DNA of 5,191 nucleotides, from NCBI GenBank assembly GCA_003154335.1, contig PMDE01000100.1:20397-25587 (forward strand), in the 5' to 3' direction. Position 1 is the stretch's first letter, and each line of letters opens with the position of its first letter. The notes beneath the pieces were generated by a model. It did no database searches and was not told the DNA's origin. It saw nothing but the letters and a program-made list of their open reading frames with translations. This DNA is from Methanoregula sp. (GTDB taxonomy: Archaea > Halobacteriota > Methanomicrobia > Methanomicrobiales > Methanospirillaceae). Both the position numbers and the translations under genes were made by a program. This document shows, piece by piece, positions 1 to 5,191 of this stretch.

Positions 1-426
1 GTCGTTCCCAAAGAGGGCGAGCGGTTCACGGAATTTTTCATTCTTGGTGAAAAACAGAAAGCTGCCGATTACCCGGACCGGATCAGTGTCGGACAGAGTT
101 ATCCCCTGTATATTGGTGTGGGAAACCATGAGTACCGGAATGTCACGTATACAATCGAGACCTGGGCGATGGTGATGGAATTTAACAACGCGACGAATAC
201 ATCCACTATTCTGGCAATGGATCCTCTCTGGCAGCAGTCATCCGCCCTTGCATATAATGAGACGACAACCATTCCCTATAACCTGTCTGTCGGGAAGACC
301 GGGTATAACCGTATCGAGTTCCTTTTGTTTAACGAGACCGTTCCGGATTTTAAGATTACCGGAAGCGATCGTATCAACGCAAGCTACCGGGATCTTAATT
401 TATGGGTGATGGTCAGCCCCGGGTAG
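1..426 (+). CDS. DUF1616 domain protein, C-terminal part (5' end outside window)
   Basis: The reading frame is open from base 1 and ends at TAG 424-426, giving the last 141 residues; the start lies left of the window. The opening stretch (VPKEGERFTEFFILG at residues 2-16, then a DYP at 23-25 and GVGNHE at 39-44) matches the conserved core of archaeal DUF1616 proteins. These normally have several N-terminal transmembrane helices followed by an extracytoplasmic beta-sandwich domain, and the visible part corresponds to that domain: no membrane segment, many aromatic and beta-prone residues. Seven N-X-S/T sequons (N47, N63, N66, N86, N94, N111, N126) support an outside location. A GTG at 118 is an internal valine, not a start. 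The biochemical role of the family is unknown. The gene converges on the minus-strand operon, and its last nine codons overlap the end of that operon. Family call fairly sure; function not assigned. Confidence 0.85.
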   Translation, partial: VVPKEGERFTEFFILGEKQKAADYPDRISVGQSYPLYIGVGNHEYRNVTYTIETWAMVMEFNNATNTSTILAMDPLWQQSSALAYNETTTIPYNLSVGKTGYNRIEFLLFNETVPDFKITGSDRINASYRDLNLWVMVSPG

Positions 427-1191
427 GAGCGAGAAGATCGCAGTTATGTTCCGGGACGATGCATCAGAGGAACACTGGTCAAGAGAGACAACCGTATCCA
501 TGCTTTCGGCAATCAGTGCGCCACATAGGCTGCATACCGCACAGGGGTGCATGGTGCAGCAACGCGGCGATTCCCGGGCAATGACCTGGCAGCCTTCGAT
601 GAACCGGTAGCGATGCAGCGTGATGGTGAGCGTATTTTCCTGCCAGCTCGAAGAAATTTCGGGTGCAAACTCGAAGATCCCGGTAATTGTTTCGCGGAGG
701 AGCCGCGTTATTTCTTCCTTATTATCCATTTTCTGGAGCGGATTCCTTTTTTTAAGATCCCTGATTAACGGATCGCAGGAAGGAACGGTGACCAGACCTG
801 GCGGTCCTGAAAGGGGAAAAGAATCTCCGGACTGGACCGGGCCTCCCTGGTAGATCGAGACCGGATTAAACAGCATGACCCGGGTCTCCCCGGTCAGGCG
901 GGGAGGGAGAAAGCAGCTGTCGCCAGATATACCGAGATCTGAAGCAATGCGGCAGATATTGATCAGGTCCTGTGCGGGGAGGATGCCGACAAGCCGGGGA
1001 TCGATCGGTTCGCCTCCTGAAAACGTCAGGATAAAAATTCCGGTAACTAAGCAGATCATGCCGGAGATCACGACTGCGGCAGTAGTAATATCCCCCCGGT
1101 TGGTTACAAATGCGATCATGATGAGAACGGCCGATGCTGCTACCAGGAGAAGTCCGGCCATGAAGTATTTGCCCGGCAGGCGAATGTTCAT
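400..1191 (-). CDS. Two-TM membrane protein with cysteine-rich C-terminal domain, unknown function
   Basis: 263 residues, last gene of the minus-strand operon. Two hydrophobic helices near the N-terminus (about residues 9-29 and 36-57) form a hairpin anchor. They are followed by a soluble region of about 200 residues, probably cytoplasmic by the positive-inside rule (NIRLPGK at the N-terminus). The middle part (about 92-150: FLPPRL, MLFNP, GLVTVPSCDPL) is followed by a charged stretch DLKKRNPLQKMDNKEE (145-160). The C-terminal part has C201, C211, C212, C217, C220, C223 and C240, including HPCAVCSLCG at 216-224. The layout vaguely recalls haloarchaeal DUF7982-type proteins and the cysteine-bearing ends of V4R-like sensor domains, but I cannot confirm either. 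The start at ATG 1191 is chosen because it overlaps the previous gene's TGA in an ATGA junction (1188-1191). The stop TAA (400-402) lies inside the convergent DUF1616 gene. The gene is certainly real; its function is unrecognised. Confidence 0.85.
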   Translation of the reverse strand: MNIRLPGKYFMAGLLLVAASAVLIMIAFVTNRGDITTAAVVISGMICLVTGIFILTFSGGEPIDPRLVGILPAQDLINICRIASDLGISGDSCFLPPRLTGETRVMLFNPVSIYQGGPVQSGDSFPLSGPPGLVTVPSCDPLIRDLKKRNPLQKMDNKEEITRLLRETITGIFEFAPEISSSWQENTLTITLHRYRFIEGCQVIARESPRCCTMHPCAVCSLCGALIAESMDTVVSLDQCSSDASSRNITAIFSLLPGADHHP

Positions 1192-1658
1192 TTTTTTACC
1201 CCGCTGTACATGCGACGTTCCTGTATTTCCTGAACACCGGCAAAGATGATGGCAGCTCCTGCCACCACTGCCGTTACTGCAAGGAACAAAAGCAGCACCT
1301 GATTTGCGAGGTCAAAGATGAAAGCGCCCGTGAAGGTTACGATGCAGTAGAGAGCGAAAAATGAACGACCCCGTGAATCTGCCAAGCACTCTCTGTCCTC
1401 CAGCACTAATCCGATCACTGAACACTGGGCAATAACTCCCGCCCAGAAGGATGCTGCTCCGACTGCAATAACAAGAACCTCTCCTGATGCAATGATAAAG
1501 ATCGTTGTGTCATCGCTTTCGGCCCTGATAAAAGCAGCCAGGAAAAAGAACACCAGAGCGATAAGGACGATGGACCAGCTGCCACCCTGGTATACGGAGA
1601 AAAAAGCTGAGGCTCCACCAATCATGACTGCAAGGCCTCGCACGAAAGGATTTTTCAT
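1188..1658 (-). CDS. Small multi-pass integral membrane protein, unknown function
   Basis: 156 residues, almost entirely hydrophobic. Likely membrane segments are about 7-22, 28-45, 52-87 (one long or two short helices), 100-116 and 120-142. They are separated by short charged loops (RAESDD at 45-50, LEDRECLADSRGR at 86-98) and end in a basic tail (QERRMYSGVKK). No catalytic motif or family signature is recognised. It sits directly behind DUF58, as small unnamed membrane proteins do in other archaeal MoxR clusters, so a scaffold or membrane-partner role is plausible but purely contextual. The start ATG (1656-1658) overlaps the DUF58 stop codon as ATGA (1655-1658), with a GGAG-like ribosome-binding motif in the last codons of DUF58. 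Its own stop overlaps the next ATG in the same way. It ends in GTA AAA AAA TGA, a slippery-looking sequence discussed in the findings. Confidence 0.85.
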   Translation of the reverse strand: MKNPFVRGLAVMIGGASAFFSVYQGGSWSIVLIALVFFFLAAFIRAESDDTTIFIIASGEVLVIAVGAASFWAGVIAQCSVIGLVLEDRECLADSRGRSFFALYCIVTFTGAFIFDLANQVLLLFLAVTAVVAGAAIIFAGVQEIQERRMYSGVKK

Positions 1659-2965
1659 GGGATAATCTCCATGGTAACCTTACGAAGCGTTTTTTTGATC
1701 AAAAAGATTTTTTCTCCATCCTGCACGGCGACAGTTTTCGATCGAAGCCGGATCCTCCGGGCCTGTGCCTGGTGTGAAATTTCCCCGATATGGCTCAAAT
1801 CACCCTCAAAGAGGCTGTACAGGACGATCTCTTCGAGCTTCAGGGAAGACAGGAGACGGTTTACCTGTGTAGAGAATGCCGGCACATAAGGACTGGCAAG
1901 GCTTCTCCGGTAAATCTGTGCGATTTTTGTTAAAAAAGGACCGGATTCATCCTTTTTTTGAAAGGAGACTCCATCCCCGCTCTTCCGGATTGATCCCCGC
2001 ATGCTGGCCCGGTCCTTCCAGCGATAGGCATGATTAAGGCGGAACCGGGGATGGGCCGAGGTTCGTATTGCCGTAATGCACCGCTGGACGTCCGTTTCTT
2101 CCAGGATTATATCGATGACGTTGATCCCGGAAATCAGGAAGAGGGATACCGATCCGCAGTTCCGGATTGCCGTCACGGTCTCACCGGCTACCTCATTTAT
2201 CAGCTTTGCCATGTGCTCTTCCGGAACCAGAAACGAGCGGTCAGGAAGATCGAGCACGATCAAAGGTGGAAGATTCTCAACGGCTGTATATTCCCGGATG
2301 ATCATTTTATCGTGTTTTGCCGTCATCTTCCAGTCGATAGAACGCAGGTCATCCCCGGCGATATACTCCCGGATCGAGCGGATCCCGTACCCGTGAAATA
2401 TGCTGTGCGCATCTTTTTCCTGTGTCCCATAGTCTTTTCGGATATGGAATCGTTCGTACGCTGCGTGAGGGTGGACGTCCAGTTCAGGACCGCGAAACGG
2501 ATCAGATCCCATTACCAGGGAACCCGAAAAGAAGGCATCTGAGATTGTCAGAGCGATCCCCGGAAAGCAAGAACTTCCTGCTATGAGGGGGGTGAAGGAG
2601 TACCTGAGCGTTGCGCTGCCATCCGCAGCCACGACCGCTGACGGGTTGGCTGGATCAGAGAGAGAGGCGGGAGGGAGCAGGTCCCTTACCCGGATAATCA
2701 TCCCGGGATCAGGACTGCAGGAAAAACCGGTGGTGACTGTTGTTATACCTCCCTGTTGCAGTACTTTGCGATCGGATGAGCGGGTGACCCTGGCAGAGGT
2801 GACAATCCTGTGCATCCGAAACCTGAACCTCATGGCAAGGGCAGCCGAGAGGAGAACGAGGGAGAATGTGGCAAAGAAAAACGTAGGATCACCAGCCAGG
2901 ATCGCTGCGGCTCCCAGAAAGGTTGTGATGACCCAGATACCCTGAGTAGAGCGCTCAGGTCCCAT
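1655..2965 (-). CDS. DUF58 domain protein (VWA-like partner of MoxR)
   Basis: 436 residues, typical for the family. The N-terminus holds a hydrophobic hairpin (about residues 10-46), then a probable beta-rich region (about 55-165). The diagnostic DUF58 motif follows at 197-226: IREYIAGDDLRSIDWKMTA, then KHDKMIIREY. After it comes a VWA-like core beginning LIVLDLPDRS (235-244) and a helical C-terminal part. DUF58 proteins occur beside MoxR ATPases and are thought to act with them at the membrane in assembling or activating protein complexes. The strict DxSxS metal-binding signature of true VWA domains is not obvious at 239-244. The ATG start (2963-2965) follows the MoxR stop by 5 nt, with GAGGTG at 2977-2982 as ribosome-binding site. 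The stop overlaps the next gene's ATG by 4 nt. Family identification is firm; the substrate or partner complex is not known. Confidence 0.95.
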   Translation of the reverse strand: MGPERSTQGIWVITTFLGAAAILAGDPTFFFATFSLVLLSAALAMRFRFRMHRIVTSARVTRSSDRKVLQQGGITTVTTGFSCSPDPGMIIRVRDLLPPASLSDPANPSAVVAADGSATLRYSFTPLIAGSSCFPGIALTISDAFFSGSLVMGSDPFRGPELDVHPHAAYERFHIRKDYGTQEKDAHSIFHGYGIRSIREYIAGDDLRSIDWKMTAKHDKMIIREYTAVENLPPLIVLDLPDRSFLVPEEHMAKLINEVAGETVTAIRNCGSVSLFLISGINVIDIILEETDVQRCITAIRTSAHPRFRLNHAYRWKDRASMRGSIRKSGDGVSFQKKDESGPFLTKIAQIYRRSLASPYVPAFSTQVNRLLSSLKLEEIVLYSLFEGDLSHIGEISHQAQARRIRLRSKTVAVQDGEKIFLIKKTLRKVTMEIIP

Positions 2966-2970
2966 AGTGG

Positions 2971-3948
2971 CTACGGCACCTCGATGGTTTTCAGGATGTC
3001 CCGGACCACGTCCCGGGGCTGGAGACCTTCAACTTCCGCTTCACGGGTGAGCAGTATGCGGTGACTGAGAATCCCGCAGGCAAGTGATTTGACATCATCC
3101 GGGAGGACAAATGACCTTTTTGAAATTGCTGCCTTTGCCCGTGCCCCGCGGACAAAAGCGATTGAGGCCCGCGAGGAGGCGCCCAGGTCGATATCCCCGT
3201 TTTCGCGGGTTGCGATGACAATGTCGCGGATATAGGTAAGGATCGGATCCCCGATACGGACTGTGCTGACGGTCTGAATCATGTCAAGAAGGTTTTCTTT
3301 TGTTATGTTCAGGGCAATCGACTCAGAAAAGTCGCTCCAGTTCAGTTCCCCCGAGCTTGCCCGCCTGACCAGATTAAGTTCATCCTCGGACCCGAGGTGC
3401 CCGGATTTCAGGCCGAACATAAACCGGTCCCGCTGCGCCTCAATAAGCGGAAATGTTCCCTGCAGATCATACGGGTTCTGGGTAGCGATTACGAGAAACG
3501 GGCTGGGGAGCGGGTAGGTATCTCCGTCGATAGTTGCCTGTTGCTCGCTCATTGCCTCGATGAATGCGCTCTGGGATTTGGGGTTGATGCGGTTGATCTC
3601 ATCAGCCAGGAGGATGTTGGTGAAGACAGGCCCCTGTCGCAGTTCAAAGGTCCGGTTCGTCTGATTGTAGATCCTGACCCCAATCAGGTCGGAAGGCTGG
3701 AGATCGACTGCACCCTGGATACGGTCGAACATGCAGTTCGTTGCCAGGGCGAGGGCTTTTGCGATCGTTGTCTTTGCTGTTCCGGGAACTCCTTCGATCA
3801 GGATATGTCCTTCGGATAACAGCGCGATTAAAATGAGTTCAAGAAGATCCTGGTTGCCGACAATATAGGTCCCGAGTGTATCAATGACTGCGGTATAGAA
3901 ACGGGATATCTCTTCAAGCCTTGTGTTTACCGGATCTGTCGTAATCAT
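2971..3948 (-). CDS. MoxR-family AAA+ ATPase
   Basis: 325 residues, the usual full length. The AAA_3 ATPase core shows Walker A GVPGTAKTT (53-61), Walker B ILLADE (112-117) followed by INRINPKSQSA, sensor 1 in VIATQNP (153-159), the LIEAQRDRF segment with the likely arginine finger (168-176), and the sensor 2 region beginning GASSRAS (256-262) in the C-terminal helical lid. All ATP-binding and hydrolysis residues appear intact, so it should be an active cytosolic ATPase. MoxR proteins act as chaperone-like ATPases that help assemble or activate partner complexes, generally together with an adjacent VWA/DUF58 protein, and that gene follows here after 5 nt. The ATG start (3946-3948) lies 7 nt after the DUF4350 stop with a GAGGGTTGA stretch immediately upstream. 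The segment 168-176 deviates from the common PEAQLDRF form (P to I, L to R). The specific target is unknown. Confidence 0.97.
   Translation of the reverse strand: MITTDPVNTRLEEISRFYTAVIDTLGTYIVGNQDLLELILIALLSEGHILIEGVPGTAKTTIAKALALATNCMFDRIQGAVDLQPSDLIGVRIYNQTNRTFELRQGPVFTNILLADEINRINPKSQSAFIEAMSEQQATIDGDTYPLPSPFLVIATQNPYDLQGTFPLIEAQRDRFMFGLKSGHLGSEDELNLVRRASSGELNWSDFSESIALNITKENLLDMIQTVSTVRIGDPILTYIRDIVIATRENGDIDLGASSRASIAFVRGARAKAAISKRSFVLPDDVKSLACGILSHRILLTREAEVEGLQPRDVVRDILKTIEVP
2977..2982 (-). promoter_or_regulatory. Ribosome-binding site of the DUF58 gene
   Basis: GAGGTG on the minus strand matches the core of the archaeal Shine-Dalgarno sequence exactly. It sits 11 nt before the ATG at 2963-2965, a little farther than usual. 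It is embedded in the final MoxR codons (Glu-Val before Pro-stop), so termination of MoxR and initiation of DUF58 happen at nearly the same place. Confidence 0.5.
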
Positions 3949-3955
3949 TCAACCC

Positions 3956-4840
3956 TCATATGAGCCGCCTTTTCCATGCAATAACGATCCCGGCCATAAG
4001 CAGGGCGGCAATCATGAACCTGTATTCGTTATTGGATCGTACTGACTGAATAAATTCGCCTATACCATATACCCGGGCCACACGGGAACCGAATGTATCG
4101 ATCAGGACCTGACCCGGCGTATGGGCAATTTCGCCAAGGAAGAAATGGTTTGCATAGGGTGAGCCGGGGTCTTTCATCCCATTGATAAAGATGCTCGGGT
4201 CGGAGAGCACATACACGCTACCGTTGCCGATCTTCTCCTGTGCCATCACCGTATACGTGCCTAACACCTTCACACTCCTCGTGTTATTTCCAGGGATTTC
4301 CTCTACCCAGGAAAAAGCCGAGGTTTTAAGGAGTGCCACTCCCCCCGTAAGGGTTGCTGCCGTATCCAGGACAATGGGTGAACCTGCGGGAAAAAACCGG
4401 GTATCTCCAGCCGGGTAAACCACGACTATGGACGCATTATTGTAAGCCCTGTCCACGCTCGAGAGGGTACCCTGTCGTATCACGATAGAGCTGCTCATTG
4501 ACTGCAACAACGTATTACCGCTGCCAAAATCGTCGGCAAGCAGCAACGTGTTGCCCCGGGTTACAAAATCGCGGTACAGTGTTCCCTCAGCAGGAGTGAA
4601 CGCATGATCCGGTGCGATCAGGACAAGCGTCGCGTTTTTATATCCCGCAAGGTCAGAAGGACTGGCAATATCGGTCGTTGTGTGGCGGTCGAGGGTCGAG
4701 AAGAAGTCCGAGGTGCCGGTCCATCCGACGTTGTACCGGCTGAACTCTTCTCCCGTAGTGGAAAGATGGGTGATCAGGACAAGGGCTGATATGAGCAGGA
4801 GCGCAATAGTCAGCCACGTATAGGGTTTAATCCTTGTCAC
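3956..4840 (-). CDS. DUF4350 domain membrane protein
   Basis: 294 residues from the chosen GTG start (4838-4840). One N-terminal transmembrane helix (about 8-26) leads to an extracytoplasmic body opening with a conserved DUF4350-type segment, SRYNVGWTGTSDFF (34-47). It continues through alternating strands (TLVLIAP 71-77, NTLLLADD 97-104, VYVLSDPSIFINGM 209-222). A second helix (about 273-289) then precedes the basic tail KRRLI. DUF4350 resembles the glutamine amidotransferase class-I fold without known catalysis, probably a binding or sensing domain. Sequons at N69, N135, N185 and N206 agree with an outside location. The frame is open upstream to an ATG at 4987, but that would overlap the DUF4129 gene by 161 nt. 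The GTG gives a normal signal-anchor N-terminus, has AAGGT five bases upstream and overlaps the previous gene by only 14 nt. MoxR follows after 7 nt. Role in the MoxR system is inferred from context. Confidence 0.9.
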   Translation of the reverse strand: MTRIKPYTWLTIALLLISALVLITHLSTTGEEFSRYNVGWTGTSDFFSTLDRHTTTDIASPSDLAGYKNATLVLIAPDHAFTPAEGTLYRDFVTRGNTLLLADDFGSGNTLLQSMSSSIVIRQGTLSSVDRAYNNASIVVVYPAGDTRFFPAGSPIVLDTAATLTGGVALLKTSAFSWVEEIPGNNTRSVKVLGTYTVMAQEKIGNGSVYVLSDPSIFINGMKDPGSPYANHFFLGEIAHTPGQVLIDTFGSRVARVYGIGEFIQSVRSNNEYRFMIAALLMAGIVIAWKRRLI

Positions 4841-5191
4841 CCCCGACCTTTGAATCTGCTTCCTGAAGTTCCACCTCAAATCCCTTACGATCCTGTTCGC
4901 TGGTACTCTCCCCATACCGGATCTTTTCATATATACGGACAAAACGATCAAAGATGCCGGCGTAGCTCTCGTCAGTGCAGGTTTCACTCATCTCCCGGGG
5001 TGTCAGGGTACGGTATGCCGGCAACCTGAGGCGGGAGGCAATCCTGCCGGCAAGCGTAAGATATGTCTGCCGCGCGGCTTCTGATAACCCGTGCGCCCTG
5101 AGGCAGGCTTCATACCTCCCGAGGAGGGAATTGATTGTTTTGTACAGCGCTGCTTCCTGAGCCGAACCTGCCGGGGGAAATTCCCGCTCTG
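4827..5191 (-). CDS. DUF4129 domain protein, C-terminal part (5' end outside window)
   Basis: The frame is open from the right edge (first full codon 5187-5189) to TAA at 4827-4829, giving the final 120 residues. The visible helical segment contains YEACLRAHGL, ASRLRLPAYRTLTPREMSE and YEKIRYGE, the hallmarks of the DUF4129 domain (LTPRE followed by an ER/EKxRYG helix). This domain normally forms the cytoplasmic C-terminal tail of membrane proteins, either standalone or fused to a transglutaminase-like TgpA module; which applies cannot be told because the N-terminal part is outside the window. A TTG at 5022-5024 could be mistaken for a start, but the conserved domain continues upstream of it. 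DUF4129 genes are regular members of MoxR-DUF58-DUF4350 clusters. The tail EADSKVGGDKD is charged and nonconserved-looking; it overlaps the DUF4350 start by 14 nt. Confidence 0.85.
   Translation of the reverse strand, partial: EREFPPAGSAQEAALYKTINSLLGRYEACLRAHGLSEAARQTYLTLAGRIASRLRLPAYRTLTPREMSETCTDESYAGIFDRFVRIYEKIRYGESTSEQDRKGFEVELQEADSKVGGDKD
4846..4850 (-). promoter_or_regulatory. Ribosome-binding site deciding the GTG start of DUF4350
   Basis: On the minus strand AAGGT is followed by CGGGG and then GTG at 4838-4840. It pairs partly with the archaeal 16S 3' end (consensus GGAGGTGA) at a 5-nt spacing. It lies inside the last codons of the DUF4129 gene and supports the short GTG start over the longer ATG options upstream. 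Confidence 0.55.

Noticed and set aside
747..753. T7 run on the + strand as a terminator for the DUF1616 gene
   Set aside because: It lies more than 300 nt past the stop codon and is explained by lysine codons (DLKKRN) of the minus-strand gene; there is no independent evidence for termination.
875..1249. Open frame of 124 codons on the + strand
   Set aside because: Antisense to the two membrane-protein genes, rich in Arg/Pro/Thr as expected from a reverse-strand shadow, and without a ribosome-binding site.
1692..1705. Perfect 14-bp palindrome TTTTTGATCAAAAA
   Set aside because: It falls in the DUF58 coding sequence over Phe-Leu-Ile-Lys-Lys codons, has no loop for a hairpin and is explained by the AT-rich lysine/phenylalanine codons. 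The nearby AAAAAAC is also out of phase for -1 slippage.
2030..2945. Two long open frames on the + strand (2030-2542, 170 codons; 2583-2945, 120 codons)
   Set aside because: They lie wholly antisense to the clearly identified DUF58 gene, show no family motif and have implausible composition for a protein; they are shadows of the coding strand.
3397..3819. Open frame of 140 codons on the + strand
   Set aside because: Antisense to the MoxR ATPase core, whose Walker and sensor motifs prove the minus-strand reading.
4827..5024. TTG at 5022-5024 as the start of a separate 65-residue protein
   Set aside because: The frame stays open to the window edge and the sequence upstream continues the DUF4129 helical domain, so this is the tail of a larger protein.

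Overview
The window looks archaeal, most likely a methanogen of the Methanomicrobiales (Methanoregula/Methanosphaerula-like). This is an inference from four things: the gene families present (DUF1616, DUF4350, DUF4129, MoxR, DUF58), the moderate GC content, Shine-Dalgarno-like GAGGTG/AAGGT motifs, and N-glycosylation sequons in the predicted extracellular domains. No RNA gene, mobile element, CRISPR array or sizeable intergenic gap is visible. The DNA is almost wall-to-wall coding.

Layout. The + strand carries only the 3' end of a DUF1616 membrane-anchored protein (1-426). Everything else is one tightly packed minus-strand operon entering from the right edge. In transcription order it holds the C-terminus of a DUF4129 protein (>5191-4827), a DUF4350 protein (4840-3956, GTG start), a MoxR-family AAA+ ATPase (3948-2971), a DUF58 protein (2965-1655), a small multi-pass membrane protein (1658-1188), and a two-TM protein with a cysteine-rich C-terminal domain (1191-400). 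The junctions are -14, +7, +5, -4 and -4 nt, so translation is probably coupled throughout. The operon converges on the DUF1616 gene and overlaps it tail-to-tail by 27 bp. The operon promoter must lie beyond position 5191.

How the genes may work together. MoxR ATPases and DUF58 proteins are a recurrent pair, thought to act as a chaperone-like ATPase plus a VWA-like membrane partner. They are often found with a transglutaminase/DUF4129 protein and a DUF4350 protein, and the complex is usually proposed to mature or assemble a cell-surface or membrane target. This window fits that pattern. A cytosolic MoxR engine is flanked by membrane proteins: DUF58 is cytosolic with an N-terminal hairpin anchor, and DUF4350 is a single-pass protein at each end with an extracellular glutamine-amidotransferase-like body. 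DUF1616 is a plausible surface-exposed partner. The physiological substrate is unknown.

The least understood parts are the two distal membrane proteins (1188-1658 and 400-1191). Their junction carries an in-phase A AAA AAA heptamer right before the stop codon, from which a -1 slip would run straight into the next gene's start codon.
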